From assembly GCA_049177145.1 (NCBI GenBank), contig CP185406.1, positions 614,575 through 678,574 on the forward strand: a DNA stretch of 64,000 nt, read 5' to 3'. Numbering within the stretch: the first letter of the stretch is position 1; every line of letters starts with the position of its first letter. Position numbers and translations under genes: made by a program. This stretch comes from Hennigella sp049177145 (GTDB lineage Bacteria > Bacillota_I > Bacilli_A > Mycoplasmatales > Mycoplasmoidaceae). Shown here piece after piece: positions 52,851-62,715 of the stretch. The notes beneath the pieces were generated by a model. The model was not told the origin of the DNA, ran no database searches, and was given only the letters and a program-made list of their open reading frames with translations.

Positions 52851-53888
52851 ATGAAAAATACAAATCACAAACCAATCATGTTAAGTGGGATTCAACCCTC
52901 TAACAGAATCACCTTAGGTAATTACCTAGGTGCAATCAGACCATATGTGCAAACTGCAGATATGTTTGATATGTATGTTTTTGTTGCAGATCTACATGCA
53001 ATAACAAATACATTTGATCCAGAAAAACTAGCTAAAAACAGAAAAGAAACTGTTTGCATGTATTATGCATGTGGACTAGATTTTAACAAAGTTAAAATCT
53101 TCTATCAATCAGATGTTAAGAGTCATACAGAACTTGCTCATGTCTTAACTTGTCATACTACTTTAGGTGAATTAAATAGAATGACTCAATTTAAAGATAA
53201 AGCTAAGAAGGCTGTAGGTAATGGAACAGAAATGATCCCTACGGGATTATTAATGTATCCAGTACTAATGGCTGCAGATATTTTACTATATGATGCTGAT
53301 GCTGTTATTGTTGGTTCTGACCAAAAACAACATATGGAACTAGCAAGAAACATAGCTGAAAGAATGAATAAGAAATATGCAGCTAAAAATGGTGGTAAAC
53401 CATTATTTACTGTTCCAGAACCATACATTTTAAAGACAGGAGCAAGAATAATGGATCTACAAGATCCATCTATTAAGATGTCTAAATCTAATGTTAATGA
53501 GAAAGGTACTATCTTTGTAATGGATAGTCCAGAAGTTGTAGCTGATAAGATTAAAAAAGCTAAAACTGATAGTTTTAACAAAGTTAAATATGATAAAGAA
53601 AAACAACCAGGTTTAAGCAACTTAATTGAAATCTATGCTGCTTTAACTGGTATGAGTTATGCAGATATAGAAAAAGCATATAAAGATGCACCAAACTATG
53701 GTGTTTTCAAAACTGATTTAATTAAGATAGTTTGTGATGAATTAAATAAGCTTCAAGCTAGATTTAATGAAGCTTTAAAGATCTATGATTCTAAGTTAGT
53801 CCCTATCTTAGATAAGAATGCTAAAGAATGCACCAAGATAGTACAAGATAAAACTAACTTAGTATATAAAGCTATTGGAATGAAATAA
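52851..53888 (+). CDS. trpS: Tryptophanyl-tRNA synthetase
   Basis: A 345-residue class I synthetase that charges tRNA-Trp. It has SGIQPSNRITLGNYLG (the HIGH-type site), LMYPVLMAADILLYDAD, VGSDQKQHMELARN and IKMSKSN. It must charge the UCA tRNA at 24142. The stop and the next ATG overlap (TAATG). Confidence 0.97.
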   Translation: MKNTNHKPIMLSGIQPSNRITLGNYLGAIRPYVQTADMFDMYVFVADLHAITNTFDPEKLAKNRKETVCMYYACGLDFNKVKIFYQSDVKSHTELAHVLTCHTTLGELNRMTQFKDKAKKAVGNGTEMIPTGLLMYPVLMAADILLYDADAVIVGSDQKQHMELARNIAERMNKKYAAKNGGKPLFTVPEPYILKTGARIMDLQDPSIKMSKSNVNEKGTIFVMDSPEVVADKIKKAKTDSFNKVKYDKEKQPGLSNLIEIYAALTGMSYADIEKAYKDAPNYGVFKTDLIKIVCDELNKLQARFNEALKIYDSKLVPILDKNAKECTKIVQDKTNLVYKAIGMK

Positions 53889-54874
53889 TGACTAAAAAGA
53901 ATAAGAGAAAAGCTAATAGCTTTAATAAGCATTTAGCTAAAGTTGAATTTGATAAGCGCTGTTTAATTTGTACCGACCTAGACGGTACATTATTGAACAG
54001 AGATTGTTATATTCGTTCTTATTCTAGAGAAGTCATTAATAAGCTAACAAGACAAGGACATATTGTTTGTTTATTTACAGCAAGAGCTTTAAGAGGAAGC
54101 TATGCTTATTATCGTCAATTAGGATTAAAGACCCCAATTGTTAATTACAATGGGTCTGTAATTCATAATCCAACAAATCCTGCTTTTACTCCTATTTGTT
54201 TTTATATAAATACTGAAGTTATTTATAAGATCTTTGCTAACCCCCACATTCAAGAATTAATTTTAAATGTAATCTTTGAAACACCAAAAGGTACATTCTT
54301 TTTAAAAGATTATAGACATAAAGTAAGTCATAAGCAAGTCCAAAAAGAACTTGCTAAGTTTAATATCTATACAACAAACGATATTGACTTTGTTTCTGAT
54401 GACTTTGCTAAATTAGGAAATGGTGCTTATTCTATCCTAATAGAATTAAGAGACATGTCCAAAGCCAAGATCGTTATGGATGAAATTAAAAAGATTTGTT
54501 CTTCTGTTATTGTTAGAAGTTGAACAGAAGAACACGTAGGTACTATTATCGAAGTTAATAGTACCTTCCCATCTAAAGGCTTAGCCTTAAGATATCTTTC
54601 TGTTTATTATGATATTCCTTTAGAAAGATGCTATGCTTTTGGTGATAATGATAATGATATAGAAATGTTATCATTAGCAGGATATAGCTATGCTATGAAA
54701 AATGGAAGTAAAGAAGCAAAAGCAGCAGCTAAGTTCATTACTAAACATAATAATCATGAACAAGGCGTAGCTAGAGAACTAAATAGAATCTTCAAACTTA
54801 GAATCCCGGTTAAGATTAATAAGAACTTAAAGTTTGAAGATGGTAAGACAATCATCTCTAAATTTAAACATTAA
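53888..54874 (+). CDS. HAD-superfamily phosphatase, Cof type
   Basis: A 328-residue hydrolase of the Cof/YidA type with the nucleophile motif CTDLDGTLLNRD (about residue 28), VNYNGSVI, and the metal-binding FGDNDNDIEML near the C-terminus. These proteins dephosphorylate sugar phosphates, flavin or cofactor phosphates; the substrate is unknown. Translationally coupled to trpS, an order also known from M. genitalium as I recall it. Confidence 0.9.
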
Positions 54875-54901
54875 TAACTAGGTAACTAGTTATTTTTTTA
54901 T
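54874..54901 (+). terminator. Terminator after the HAD phosphatase gene
   Basis: Stem AATAACTAG / CTAGTTATT with loop GTAA and a T run. Confidence 0.83.
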
Positions 54902-54904
54902 TTG

Positions 54905-54983
54905 TTAAAAATTTCGCTATATATATATATATAATTTTGTTGCGTACGTTTTCAAAACGTAAGCGAAAGGAATTTATATATAA
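54905..54983 (+). promoter_or_regulatory. TA-tract promoter and leader, array gene 1
   Basis: TTAAAA (54905-54910) as -35-like box, then (TA)8 at 54918-54933 whose end makes the -10 TATAAT (54930-54935), a 19-bp spacer. The leader has a hairpin TACGTTTT-C-AAAACGTA (54945-54961), the ribosome site AAAGGA and the palindrome ATTTATATATAAAT up to the ATG. Confidence 0.8.
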
Positions 54984-55397
54984 ATGAAAAAAACAAAATT
55001 ATTAATGCCTATATTAGGCGTAGGTGTAGTAGCAGCTACAGTTGCTCCAATGGTAGCAATGACTGGTTGCAATAAGGAAGAAGCTGCTATGAAAGTTGTT
55101 AGTATAAGTACAAATGATAGCATAAACTTTACATTTACTTTAAAATATTCAAAGTTTATCCAAGACCACAGTTATGCCGTGATAGAGGATGAATGAGACC
55201 ACGAGGATGAAATAGGATATTTCAATATTGATGGTTTTAATGATGACATCAGTAATGGTGAGGTGCAATTTAAAGAAGAACTTGCCCCAGGTCAAACAAC
55301 AAAAGTAACAGCTACATTTAAACTTAAAGATAAAGAAACCGAAAAAGAGACAGGACCATTTACTGTTGTTCTAATTTGTGTTGGAAAAGCCAAATAG
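54984..55397 (+). CDS. Array lipoprotein 1
   Basis: A 137-residue lipoprotein with the array signal peptide MKKTKLLMPILGVG... and lipobox MTGC. The mature part is about 108 residues, acidic, beta-rich, ending in GPFTVVLICVGKAK. It is closest to array gene 2. No known domain. It is a single-gene unit with its own promoter and terminator. Confidence 0.8.
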
Positions 55398-55420
55398 TCT
55401 ATATTGTTTAATCTTCCCAT

Positions 55421-55450
55421 AAAAACACCGCTCATCGGTGTTTTTATTTT
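55421..55450 (+). terminator. Terminator after array gene 1
   Basis: Stem AAAACACCG / CGGTGTTTT with loop CTCAT, then TTATTTT. Confidence 0.82.
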
Positions 55451-55451
55451 G

Positions 55452-55527
55452 TTGAAATTTTCACTATATATATATATATAATTTTGTTGCGTACTTTTAA
55501 AACGTGAACGAAAGGATTTATATATAA
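55452..55527 (+). promoter_or_regulatory. TA-tract promoter and leader, array gene 2
   Basis: TTGAAA (55452-55457), 19-bp spacer, (TA)8 at 55465-55480 with -10 at 55477-55482. The leader hairpin is shortened to ACTTTTAAAACGT here. Confidence 0.78.
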
Positions 55528-55956
55528 ATGAAAAAAACAAAATTATTAATGCCTATACTAGGTGTAGGTGCCATAGCAGCTACAGTTGCTCCTATGGTAG
55601 CAATTACTGGATGTAATAAAGAAGAAGAGGCGGCTATTAAAGTGGTTAGCATTAGAAGCGATAATTATCGAACATTTTTCTTTACTTTAAAATATACAAA
55701 GTATATTGAAAAACACAGTTATAGTATGACAGATGTTAAGTATGATGATGATGATGAAGTTTCGGACTTTAGTTTCTCTGGGTTTGAAGAGAAGAATACT
55801 GGGGAAGGATGAATAACATTAGCCTCTCCAGTTGAGTCGGGTAAATCAAAAAAAGTAACTGTTACAATGACACTTATGGAAAAAAACGGTAAAAATCCAG
55901 AAAATCCAATAGGACCATTTACTTTCGTTCTAAATTGTGTTGGTAAAGTGAAATAG
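55528..55956 (+). CDS. Array lipoprotein 2
   Basis: A 142-residue lipoprotein, nearly identical to array gene 1 in the signal (lipobox ITGC) and similar in the mature part (VVSIRSDNYRTFFFTLKYTKYIEKHSYS), ending in GPFTFVLNCVGKVK. The two are recent duplicates with divergent middles. Confidence 0.8.
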
Positions 55957-55980
55957 TCTATATTGTTTAATCTTCACATA

Positions 55981-56010
55981 AAAACACCACTCAACAGGTG
56001 TTTTTATTTT
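55981..56010 (+). terminator. Terminator after array gene 2
   Basis: Stem AAAACACC / GGTGTTTT with an eight-base loop and T-rich tail. Confidence 0.78.
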
Positions 56011-56011
56011 G

Positions 56012-56090
56012 TTGAAAATTTCACTATATATATATATATAATTTTGTTGCGTACGTTTTCAAAACGTAAGCGAAAGGAATTTATATATAA
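56012..56090 (+). promoter_or_regulatory. TA-tract promoter and leader, array gene 3
   Basis: TTGAAA (56012-56017), (TA)8 at 56025-56040, -10 at 56037-56042, spacer 19 bp. Leader hairpin TACGTTTT-C-AAAACGTA as in copy 1. Confidence 0.8.
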
Positions 56091-56522
56091 ATGAAAAAAA
56101 CAAAATTATTAATGCCTATACTTGGTGTAGGTGCCATAGCAGCTACAGTTGCTCCTATGGTAGCAATGACTAGTTGCAATAAGGAAGAATCTCCTTGACA
56201 AGTATTCAATGTAACAGATTCTGAGAGCGATCACAAAACATTTAAATTTGATATGAAATATACAAAATCTCTCACAGAAGGTGTTCAATATTCAACAAAG
56301 ACTATTGGATCAAGCATACCACCAGGAGTTGATTCCATAACCTTAGGTGGTTTGGACGAAGACCTGGTCATTCATGATTGTTATATAGAGTTAACAGAAG
56401 CATTAGAACAAAACGAATCAAAAAAAGTATCTTTTAGTTTTGAACTTTTTAAAAAAGAAGGTAAAAAGGTGCTTGGAACATTTAGTATCACGGTAACTTG
56501 TGTTTATCAAGAACACCAATAG
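56091..56522 (+). CDS. Array lipoprotein 3
   Basis: A 143-residue lipoprotein with lipobox MTSC. The mature part (DHKTFKFDMKYTKSLTEGVQYS ... LGTFSITVTCVYQEHQ) pairs with array gene 4. No known domain. Confidence 0.8.
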
Positions 56523-56540
56523 TTTAGAATTTATTTGAAC

Positions 56541-56570
56541 AAAAACACCATTCACGGTGTTTTTTATTTT
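56541..56570 (+). terminator. Terminator after array gene 3
   Basis: Stem AAAACACC / GGTGTTTT around a short loop with T tail. Confidence 0.8.
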
Positions 56571-56571
56571 G

Positions 56572-56650
56572 TTGAAAATTTCACTATATATATATATATA
56601 ATTTTGTCGTGAACGTTTTCAAAACGTAAGCGAAAGGAATTTATATATAA
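56572..56650 (+). promoter_or_regulatory. TA-tract promoter and leader, array gene 4
   Basis: TTGAAA (56572-56577), (TA)8 at 56585-56600, spacer 19 bp. Leader hairpin AACGTTTT-C-AAAACGTA with small changes before it. Confidence 0.8.
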
Positions 56651-57073
56651 ATGAAAAAAACAAAATTATTAATGCCTATACTAGGTGTAGGTGCCATAGC
56701 AGCTACAGTTGCTCCTATGGTAGCAATTACTGGATGTAATAAGGAAGAATCTGCTTGAAAAATAGTTGAAGTAGAAGATGCAGAAGAAGACCATAAAGTT
56801 TTTAATTTTATTTTGCAATATACAAAATCACTTTCAAAAGATCTTAAATATTCAGCAAAGCCAATTGAAGAAAGCATACCAACATGATGTTCAATCAAAA
56901 TGGGGGCGATGAAAGGGTCGCAAGTTAACGGTACTATTACACTAACCAAAGCATTGCAAAAAAATGAATCAAAAAAAGTACCGTTCCAATTTAAACTTCT
57001 AGATGTAGATACAGAAGAAGAGATAGCAACATTTAGCATTACAATAACTTGTGTTTATCAAGAACAACAATAG
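56651..57073 (+). CDS. Array lipoprotein 4
   Basis: A 140-residue lipoprotein with lipobox ITGC, paralogue of array gene 3 (DHKVFNFILQYTKSLSKDLKYS ... ATFSITITCVYQEQQ). The start and end of the two proteins match while the centre differs. Confidence 0.8.
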
Positions 57074-57091
57074 TTTAGAATTTATTTGAAC

Positions 57092-57118
57092 AAAAACACC
57101 GTTCATCGGTGTTTTTTG
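57092..57118 (+). terminator. Terminator after array gene 4
   Basis: Stem AAAACACCG / CGGTGTTTT with loop TTCAT and a T run. Confidence 0.82.
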
Positions 57119-57167
57119 TTAACAATTTCACTATATATATATATATAATCGTGGTGAAAGGTTTTTT
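57119..57167 (+). promoter_or_regulatory. TA-tract promoter, array gene 5
   Basis: TTAACA (57119-57124), (TA)8 at 57132-57147, -10 at 57144-57149, spacer 19 bp. The leader is short, without the hairpin, and has GAAAGG as ribosome site. Confidence 0.78.
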
Positions 57168-58367
57168 ATGAGAATTAAAATTTTAAATTGTATATTAGGA
57201 ACACCACTTTTAGTGGGTGGAGTATTACCCATAGTTGGGTGTTCATGTAATGCACACCACGATCCACAACCCGAACCCGAATTACCAGACCTTTGTTTTC
57301 AAAAGGATGAAAATGCGACAGAGGACCCCGACATTTCTTTTTCTGCGGGAGGAGGCATAATAGATAGCATTCACATTCAATATAAACTTAATAATGAACA
57401 GTGAAAAGATTGGCCAATCAACGAATATGGAGAAGGAGAATCAAAAACATTACATAATGGTGATAAGTTATATGTAAGAAATACAACCGAAACTTTATCA
57501 ACACAACGCGACGGATCATATAATCATTTTCAGTTTGCATCATCAGGTATGGGTGGTGATGGCAAATTAATAAAAGCTTCTGGCAACATTAATAGCTTAG
57601 TTAATTATGCAGAAGTTCTACCAGCAAACTCTTTTTCTTCTTTATTTTATGAGTGTTATGCCTTAACAACAGCCCCAGATATTTCATTTCAAACAGTTAA
57701 AGCATATAGTTGTTATGATATGTTTCATGGTTGTAGTAATTTAACAACCGCACCAGATACATTACCTGCTCAAACTCTTGAAGAAGGTTGTTATTCTAAT
57801 ATGTTCGAAGGCTGCTGGGCCTTAGAAAATGCACCAGAACTACCTGCAGAACAACTTGCTGAAGGTTGTTATTCTTATATGTTTAGTAGTTGCCGTATTT
57901 TAGAAACTGCACCAGATCTTCTGGCAGATGGGTTGGCTAAGAATTGTTATTATCATATGTTCGAAAATTGCTTGGCCTTAGAAAATGCGCCAGAACTACC
58001 AGCAGAACAACTTGCTGAAGGCTGTTATTCTTATATGTTTGAAGGCTGTAACGTTTTAGAAACAGCACCTAATCTTCCGGCACAACAACTTGCTGAAAGA
58101 TGTTATGAAAATATGTTTTGAAAATGCACTTCTTTAAAAAATGCACCAGAACTTTTGGCACTGAATCTTCCTGGCAAATGCTATTATTGCATGTTTCAAG
58201 ATTGTGAATCTTTAAAAGTAAATGAAGATGGAGAAGGAACAAAGATATTTACTTGCCCAAGCGGTGTGAGTGGACAGGCAGTTACTTATATGTTTCTTGA
58301 TGCTGGTGGAACCTTTAAAGGTGAAACCCCAACAGCGGGCCACACTTATTACTGATACACTGAATAA
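57168..58367 (+). CDS. Array lipoprotein 5 with tandem CYxxMF repeats
   Basis: A 399-residue lipoprotein with a different signal peptide (MRIKILNCILGTPLLVGG, lipobox IVGC). From about residue 150 it has eight tandem units of about 23-24 residues with consensus C-Y-x-x-M-F-x-x-C-x-x-L-x-x-A-P-x-L-P-A-x-x-L-A-x. This is a leucine-rich-repeat-like pattern, related in style to BspA and DUF285 surface proteins. Each unit has two Cys. It sits in the same TA-tract promoter array but the gene body is unrelated to its neighbours, so promoter and gene seem to be exchanged independently. Confidence 0.83.
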
Positions 58368-58388
58368 AAGGGCACACGCCCTTTTTTT
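58367..58388 (+). terminator. Terminator after array gene 5
   Basis: Stem AAAGGGC / GCCCTTT with loop ACAC and a T run. Confidence 0.82.
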
Positions 58389-58389
58389 G

Positions 58390-58467
58390 TTAACAATTTC
58401 ACTATATATATATATATAATTTTGCTGTGTACGTTTTCAAAACGTAAGCGAAAGGATTTATATATAA
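58390..58467 (+). promoter_or_regulatory. TA-tract promoter and leader, array gene 6
   Basis: TTAACA (58390-58395), (TA)8 at 58403-58418, spacer 19 bp. Leader hairpin TACGTTTT-C-AAAACGTA. Confidence 0.8.
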
Positions 58468-58926
58468 ATGAAAAAAACAAAATTATTAATGCCTGTATTA
58501 GGTGTAGGTGCTGTAGCGGCCACAGTTGCTCCTATGGTAGCAATGACTGGTTGTAATAAAGGTGAAGAAGAAGTAATAGATGTATTATCAGCGGAAAATT
58601 TAAGTGCAGAATATAATGAACCACAAAAAGCAACCATTATTTTGAAATGAAATGGGTGAACTAAAGGACAAAAAGAAACTATTAAAATTATAGATTTTAG
58701 TGGTCGAATAACATTTGCTGATAATAAATCAGAAGATATAACAGTGAAAAAGGAGACATATGCAGAAATTGAAGGGAAGTTCAATGATGGTGGTTCAGCT
58801 CCTGTTTCTTTCTGATGATCCACATTATTAATGGGTAGTGCCACCGCAACTCTTGCCTGTAAATACCAAATAGGAAGGAAAACTGGGTTATCAACAATTG
58901 ATGCTATCACAATCGTTCGCCAATAA
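58468..58926 (+). CDS. Array lipoprotein 6
   Basis: A 152-residue lipoprotein with the array signal peptide (lipobox MTGC) and a mature part unlike genes 1-4 (DVLSAENLSAEYNEPQKATIILKW ... ATATLACKYQIGRK), again beta-rich with a Cys near the end. No known domain. Confidence 0.8.
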
Positions 58927-58967
58927 GCGTATCTTAAACACTTACTAATATTTGTTTGATAGTATAT

Positions 58968-58995
58968 AAAACACCGTTTATCGGTGTTTTTATTT
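58968..58995 (+). terminator. Terminator after array gene 6
   Basis: Stem AAAACACCG / CGGTGTTTT with loop TTTAT and T-rich tail. Confidence 0.82.
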
Positions 58996-58997
58996 TG

Positions 58998-59073
58998 TTA
59001 AAAAATTCACTATATATATATATAATCAAGCTGCAAGTGGTTGCAAACACTTGCAGAAAGAATTTATATATAA
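58998..59073 (+). promoter_or_regulatory. TA-tract promoter and leader, array gene 7 (short tract)
   Basis: TTAAAA (58998-59003), (TA)7 at 59011-59024, -10 at 59021-59026, spacer 17 bp. This copy has one TA fewer than the other six. The leader hairpin has a different sequence, CTGCAAGTG / CACTTGCAG (59031-59039 and 59048-59056), in the same place. Confidence 0.8.
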
Positions 59074-59970
59074 ATGAAAAAATCTAAATTATTAATGCCT
59101 ATATTAGGCGTTACAGCAATTCTTGGAGCAGTTGTTCCAACTGTAGTTGCTTGCAATAAAGATGAAAGCGGAGATTCTGTCGAAGTAGAATGGTCAAAAC
59201 CTGATGGTTATACTCTTGTTTCTTCAACAACAACTTTGCCAAAGTCTCATGTAGGGAAAGAATATAAGGTAAAACTTCAATGAAAATTAAAAAACGATGA
59301 TTCAGCAAGTTTGGTTGATTCTTATGCTTATACCATAAGTATACACACAAAAGAAATAGGATTTATTCAATTTTATTCTAATGCTGGTCTTAATGAAGTC
59401 ACAATTACCATTCCTGCACAATTAGTTCAACCAAACATGATAATAAGTATTGAAGTCGCAGAAGCCGGCTATGACGCACAATTTGCTGTTGACAAAGGAG
59501 ATGCTGAAATTGTTGCGCTTGATGAACGTGGTGAGGAAAAAACAGTTAGTGGTGTGAAGATCAAAAACGGAATGACTGACTTAACTGATGAAGACAATAT
59601 TATTGAGTTCAATATAAGTTTAAGTGCTTTAGATGAACAAATGCAAGATACTTATGGTGTTGATAATGGATTAGCAGGTTGCACTGACTTGGTTTTCTAT
59701 ATGACAAATGGTGATGGAAATAGAACATTTCCATTATCTGTTGGAAATGTTTGATTAGGAACAGATGTGCTATTAGATAGAACATGAAGTTATGAAACAT
59801 TCTCATTACATATTTATTTCCAAGGTGGTTTAAAACAAGAAACAATAGACGCGAAAGCGAATGTTACTGGATATTTTAACTATACAATTGATTTTAGTGG
59901 TGACCTAAACAATGGAAATATGTACGCCTTCGATAGAAGAGCGTTAGGTTATGAACCTGTAAATCCATAA
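59074..59970 (+). CDS. Array lipoprotein 7
   Basis: A 298-residue lipoprotein with signal MKKSKLLMPILGVTAILGA and lipobox VVAC. The mature part has at least two beta domains (VEVEWSKPDGYTL ... VKLQW and IEFNISLSALDEQMQ ... FPLSVGNVWLG). It is the largest non-repeat member of the array and the last gene before a bidirectional terminator. Confidence 0.8.
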
Positions 59971-59982
59971 AATGTTCAAATT

Positions 59983-60010
59983 TAAAAAATAGGGATTTTC
60001 CCTATTTTTT
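59983..60010. terminator. Bidirectional terminator between array gene 7 and alaS
   Basis: Stem AAAAAATAGGG / CCCTATTTTTT with loop ATTTT, reaching the alaS stop codon. Confidence 0.85.
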
Positions 60011-62714
60011 ATTTTATAGTTTTAATATATTCAATAATCTTATCTTGGTAGTTAGTGTGTGGAGTAGATCCTTGAGCATAAGTATCTTTGCCTCCACCTC
60101 TACCACCAGTTATCTTATTAAGTTCATTAATAATAACATTTGCTTTTTCTACTTTAGCCTTAGCTGACTTACATACAATGTAAGATAGCTTTTGAGTTAT
60201 ATTTAAAATAACAAAACCATTGTTTTGATATTTATCTAATAATGTTCTAGGTAAGTTAAAGATAAAGCTAGAAGAAGCATTATTTAAGATAATGACATTG
60301 TAAGGTTGTGCTTCATTAACTTTCAAGTTATTAACAAAGTCATTGACTTCTTGTTTAACTTTAGTTACTTTAAAGTCAGTTAAAGCTTTATCAAATTCTT
60401 TTTCTAATTGATCTAAAGTTATTTTATTAACTTTAGTTTGTTTTCAATCTTGAGATAGTTTGATTTGTTTAATTTTATTAACTATCTCATCTTTGAATTC
60501 ATTTTCATCTACTTGCTTATTAATATTAGTTAGTCTAGCTTCTAGTTCACTATTAAGTTCATTAATAGTAGCTATGGTATTTTCGTTGCTAGCTATAGCT
60601 TCTATTCTTCAAGCTCCAGATCCTTTAGATGTTAACTTAAGAATATGGAATTGGCCAATATCTTTAGTATTGGCTACATGTCTACCAGCACATATCTCAA
60701 TAGAGATATTACCTACTTGTACTACTCTTAGTTTACCTTTAACTTTTGCATATACTTCTTCAAAGTAAGCTAAAGCACCCATAGCTTGTGCTTCAGGTAA
60801 TGTTTTTAAATGTGTAGTTACTGGTAAAGCTTGCTTTATTCAGTCATTAATTAAATCTTCTACTTTATCTAACTCTTGGTCAGTTAGTTTCTTATGATAT
60901 TGGAAATCAAATGTTAATTTGTGGTGATTCTTTAAAGCGCCCATTTGTTTGATTTCTTTAGAAACTGATTGTTGTAGGGCAGCTTGCATTAAATGTTCGC
61001 ATGTATGTGTAGCGGCAATAATAGCTTTAGCCTTAAGGTCTAGACTAACTAACACATTAGTGTGTAATGTTAGTTCTAGACCATCAGTACCAACTATAGA
61101 ATGGAAGTGTTGGCCATTAGGTCCTTTAATAGCATCATAAACTTTTAGTTTAGCATTATCTACTTCTATTCAACCTCAGTCACTTACTTCACCACCACAG
61201 TTAGCATAGATAACTGTTTGATCTAATACTATTCAGTTATGCTTACCAGCTATAACTTTATCTATCTTATTAAAGTCTTGGTCAAAGATACCAATCACTT
61301 TAGCTTTGACCTGGTCTTTATCATAGAAGAATTTAGATTCTTCTTTAAAGTCCATTAAAGTAGCATTTTGTACTGCCATAGCTTTAATTGGAGCAGTAGT
61401 TTTAGAAATCTTAGAATGTTGTTCTTGACATTTCTTAAATCCATCCATGTCAACCTTAACATTCTTAGCTTTGGCTAACTCTTGAGTTAGCTCAATAGGA
61501 AAGCCATAAGTATCTAATAATTTAAATGCTACATCACCTGCGATAGTATTACTTTTTATCGCATGTTCAAATAATTCCATACCTTTCTTTAGTGTGTGAT
61601 TAAATTGTGCTTCTTCTTTCTCAAGGGTAGCAATCACTTTTGCTTTTTCTTGGGATAGATATGGATAGTAGTCAGCCATTGCAAGCACAATAGAGCTCAC
61701 TACAGGCTCAACAATAGATTTTGTGATATCTAACTTATGAGCATAAACAATTGCTCGTCTAACAAGCTTTCTTATAATGTAGCCTCTTCCTGTGTTACTA
61801 GGAATAGCTCCATCAGCAATAGCAAACGTACATGCCTTTAAATGATCTGCAATTATTCTATATGCATAATTTATTTGTGTTTGTTCAACACTAGGTTTTA
61901 GATAGTTATCAGGATTGTATGATAACTTTGTTAGTTTAGCTATTGCTTTGATGATATCTTGGTAGATATCAATTTCAAAGTTTGTGTATGTGTCTTGTAA
62001 GACACATGCTAATCTTTCTAGACCACAACCTGTATCTATATTCTTGTGAGCTAGTTCATTGTAGTTGTTTTTACCATCATTGTTATATTGACTAAAGACA
62101 ATATTCCAGATTTCTACATATCTGTCATTCTCTATATCTTTTTTAAATAAATCTACACCTATGTGTTTAGGATCATACTTTTCACCACGATCATAGTAGA
62201 TTTCGGTACATGGACCACAAGGTCCTTGGCCCACATCTCAGAAGTTTCTATCCTTACCACATTTAGCAATGTGATCTGGACTAACACCACACTTAATTCA
62301 TGCATCATATGCATCTTTATCATCTTGATAAACTGTAAAGAAAAGTCTATCTAAACTAAAGTTAAAGACTTTAGTTAATAATTCAAAACCTCAAGTGATT
62401 GCCTCGGTCTTGAAGTAATCACCAATAGAGAAGTTTCCTAACATTTCAAAGAAAGTGTGGTGTCTAGATGTAAGACCAACATTTTCTATATCATTAGTTC
62501 TAATAGCCTTTTGGCTATTAACTAAACGTTTAGCTGGTGGGTTTTCGATACCACTAAAGTATTTCTTTAGTGTGGCAACACCAGAGTTAATCCATATTAG
62601 AGATGGATCATTAACTGGAATTAAAGATTTAGATGGCACTTCAAAATGATCTTTAGACTTTCAAAAGTCTAATCATGCTTTTCTAATATTGTTAGTTGAT
62701 CATTTGATTGCCAT
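60009..62714 (-). CDS. alaS: Alanyl-tRNA synthetase
   Basis: A 901-residue class II synthetase that charges tRNA-Ala. Class II motifs lie in the N-terminal part (TSRHHTFFEMLGNFSIGDYFK, VGQGPCGPCTEIYYDRG, NTGCGLERLA). The editing domain has HTCEHLMQAAL, and the C-terminal domain has TGGRGGGKDTYAQG. It starts one base after the mnmA stop (TAG-T-ATG), so the two are translated together. Confidence 0.97.
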
Positions 62715-62715
62715 A

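Noticed and set aside
54905..59073. TA tracts as a CRISPR-like or mobile repeat array
   Set aside because: The repeated blocks are promoters plus signal-peptide codons before different genes; there are no short spacers, cas genes or transposase.
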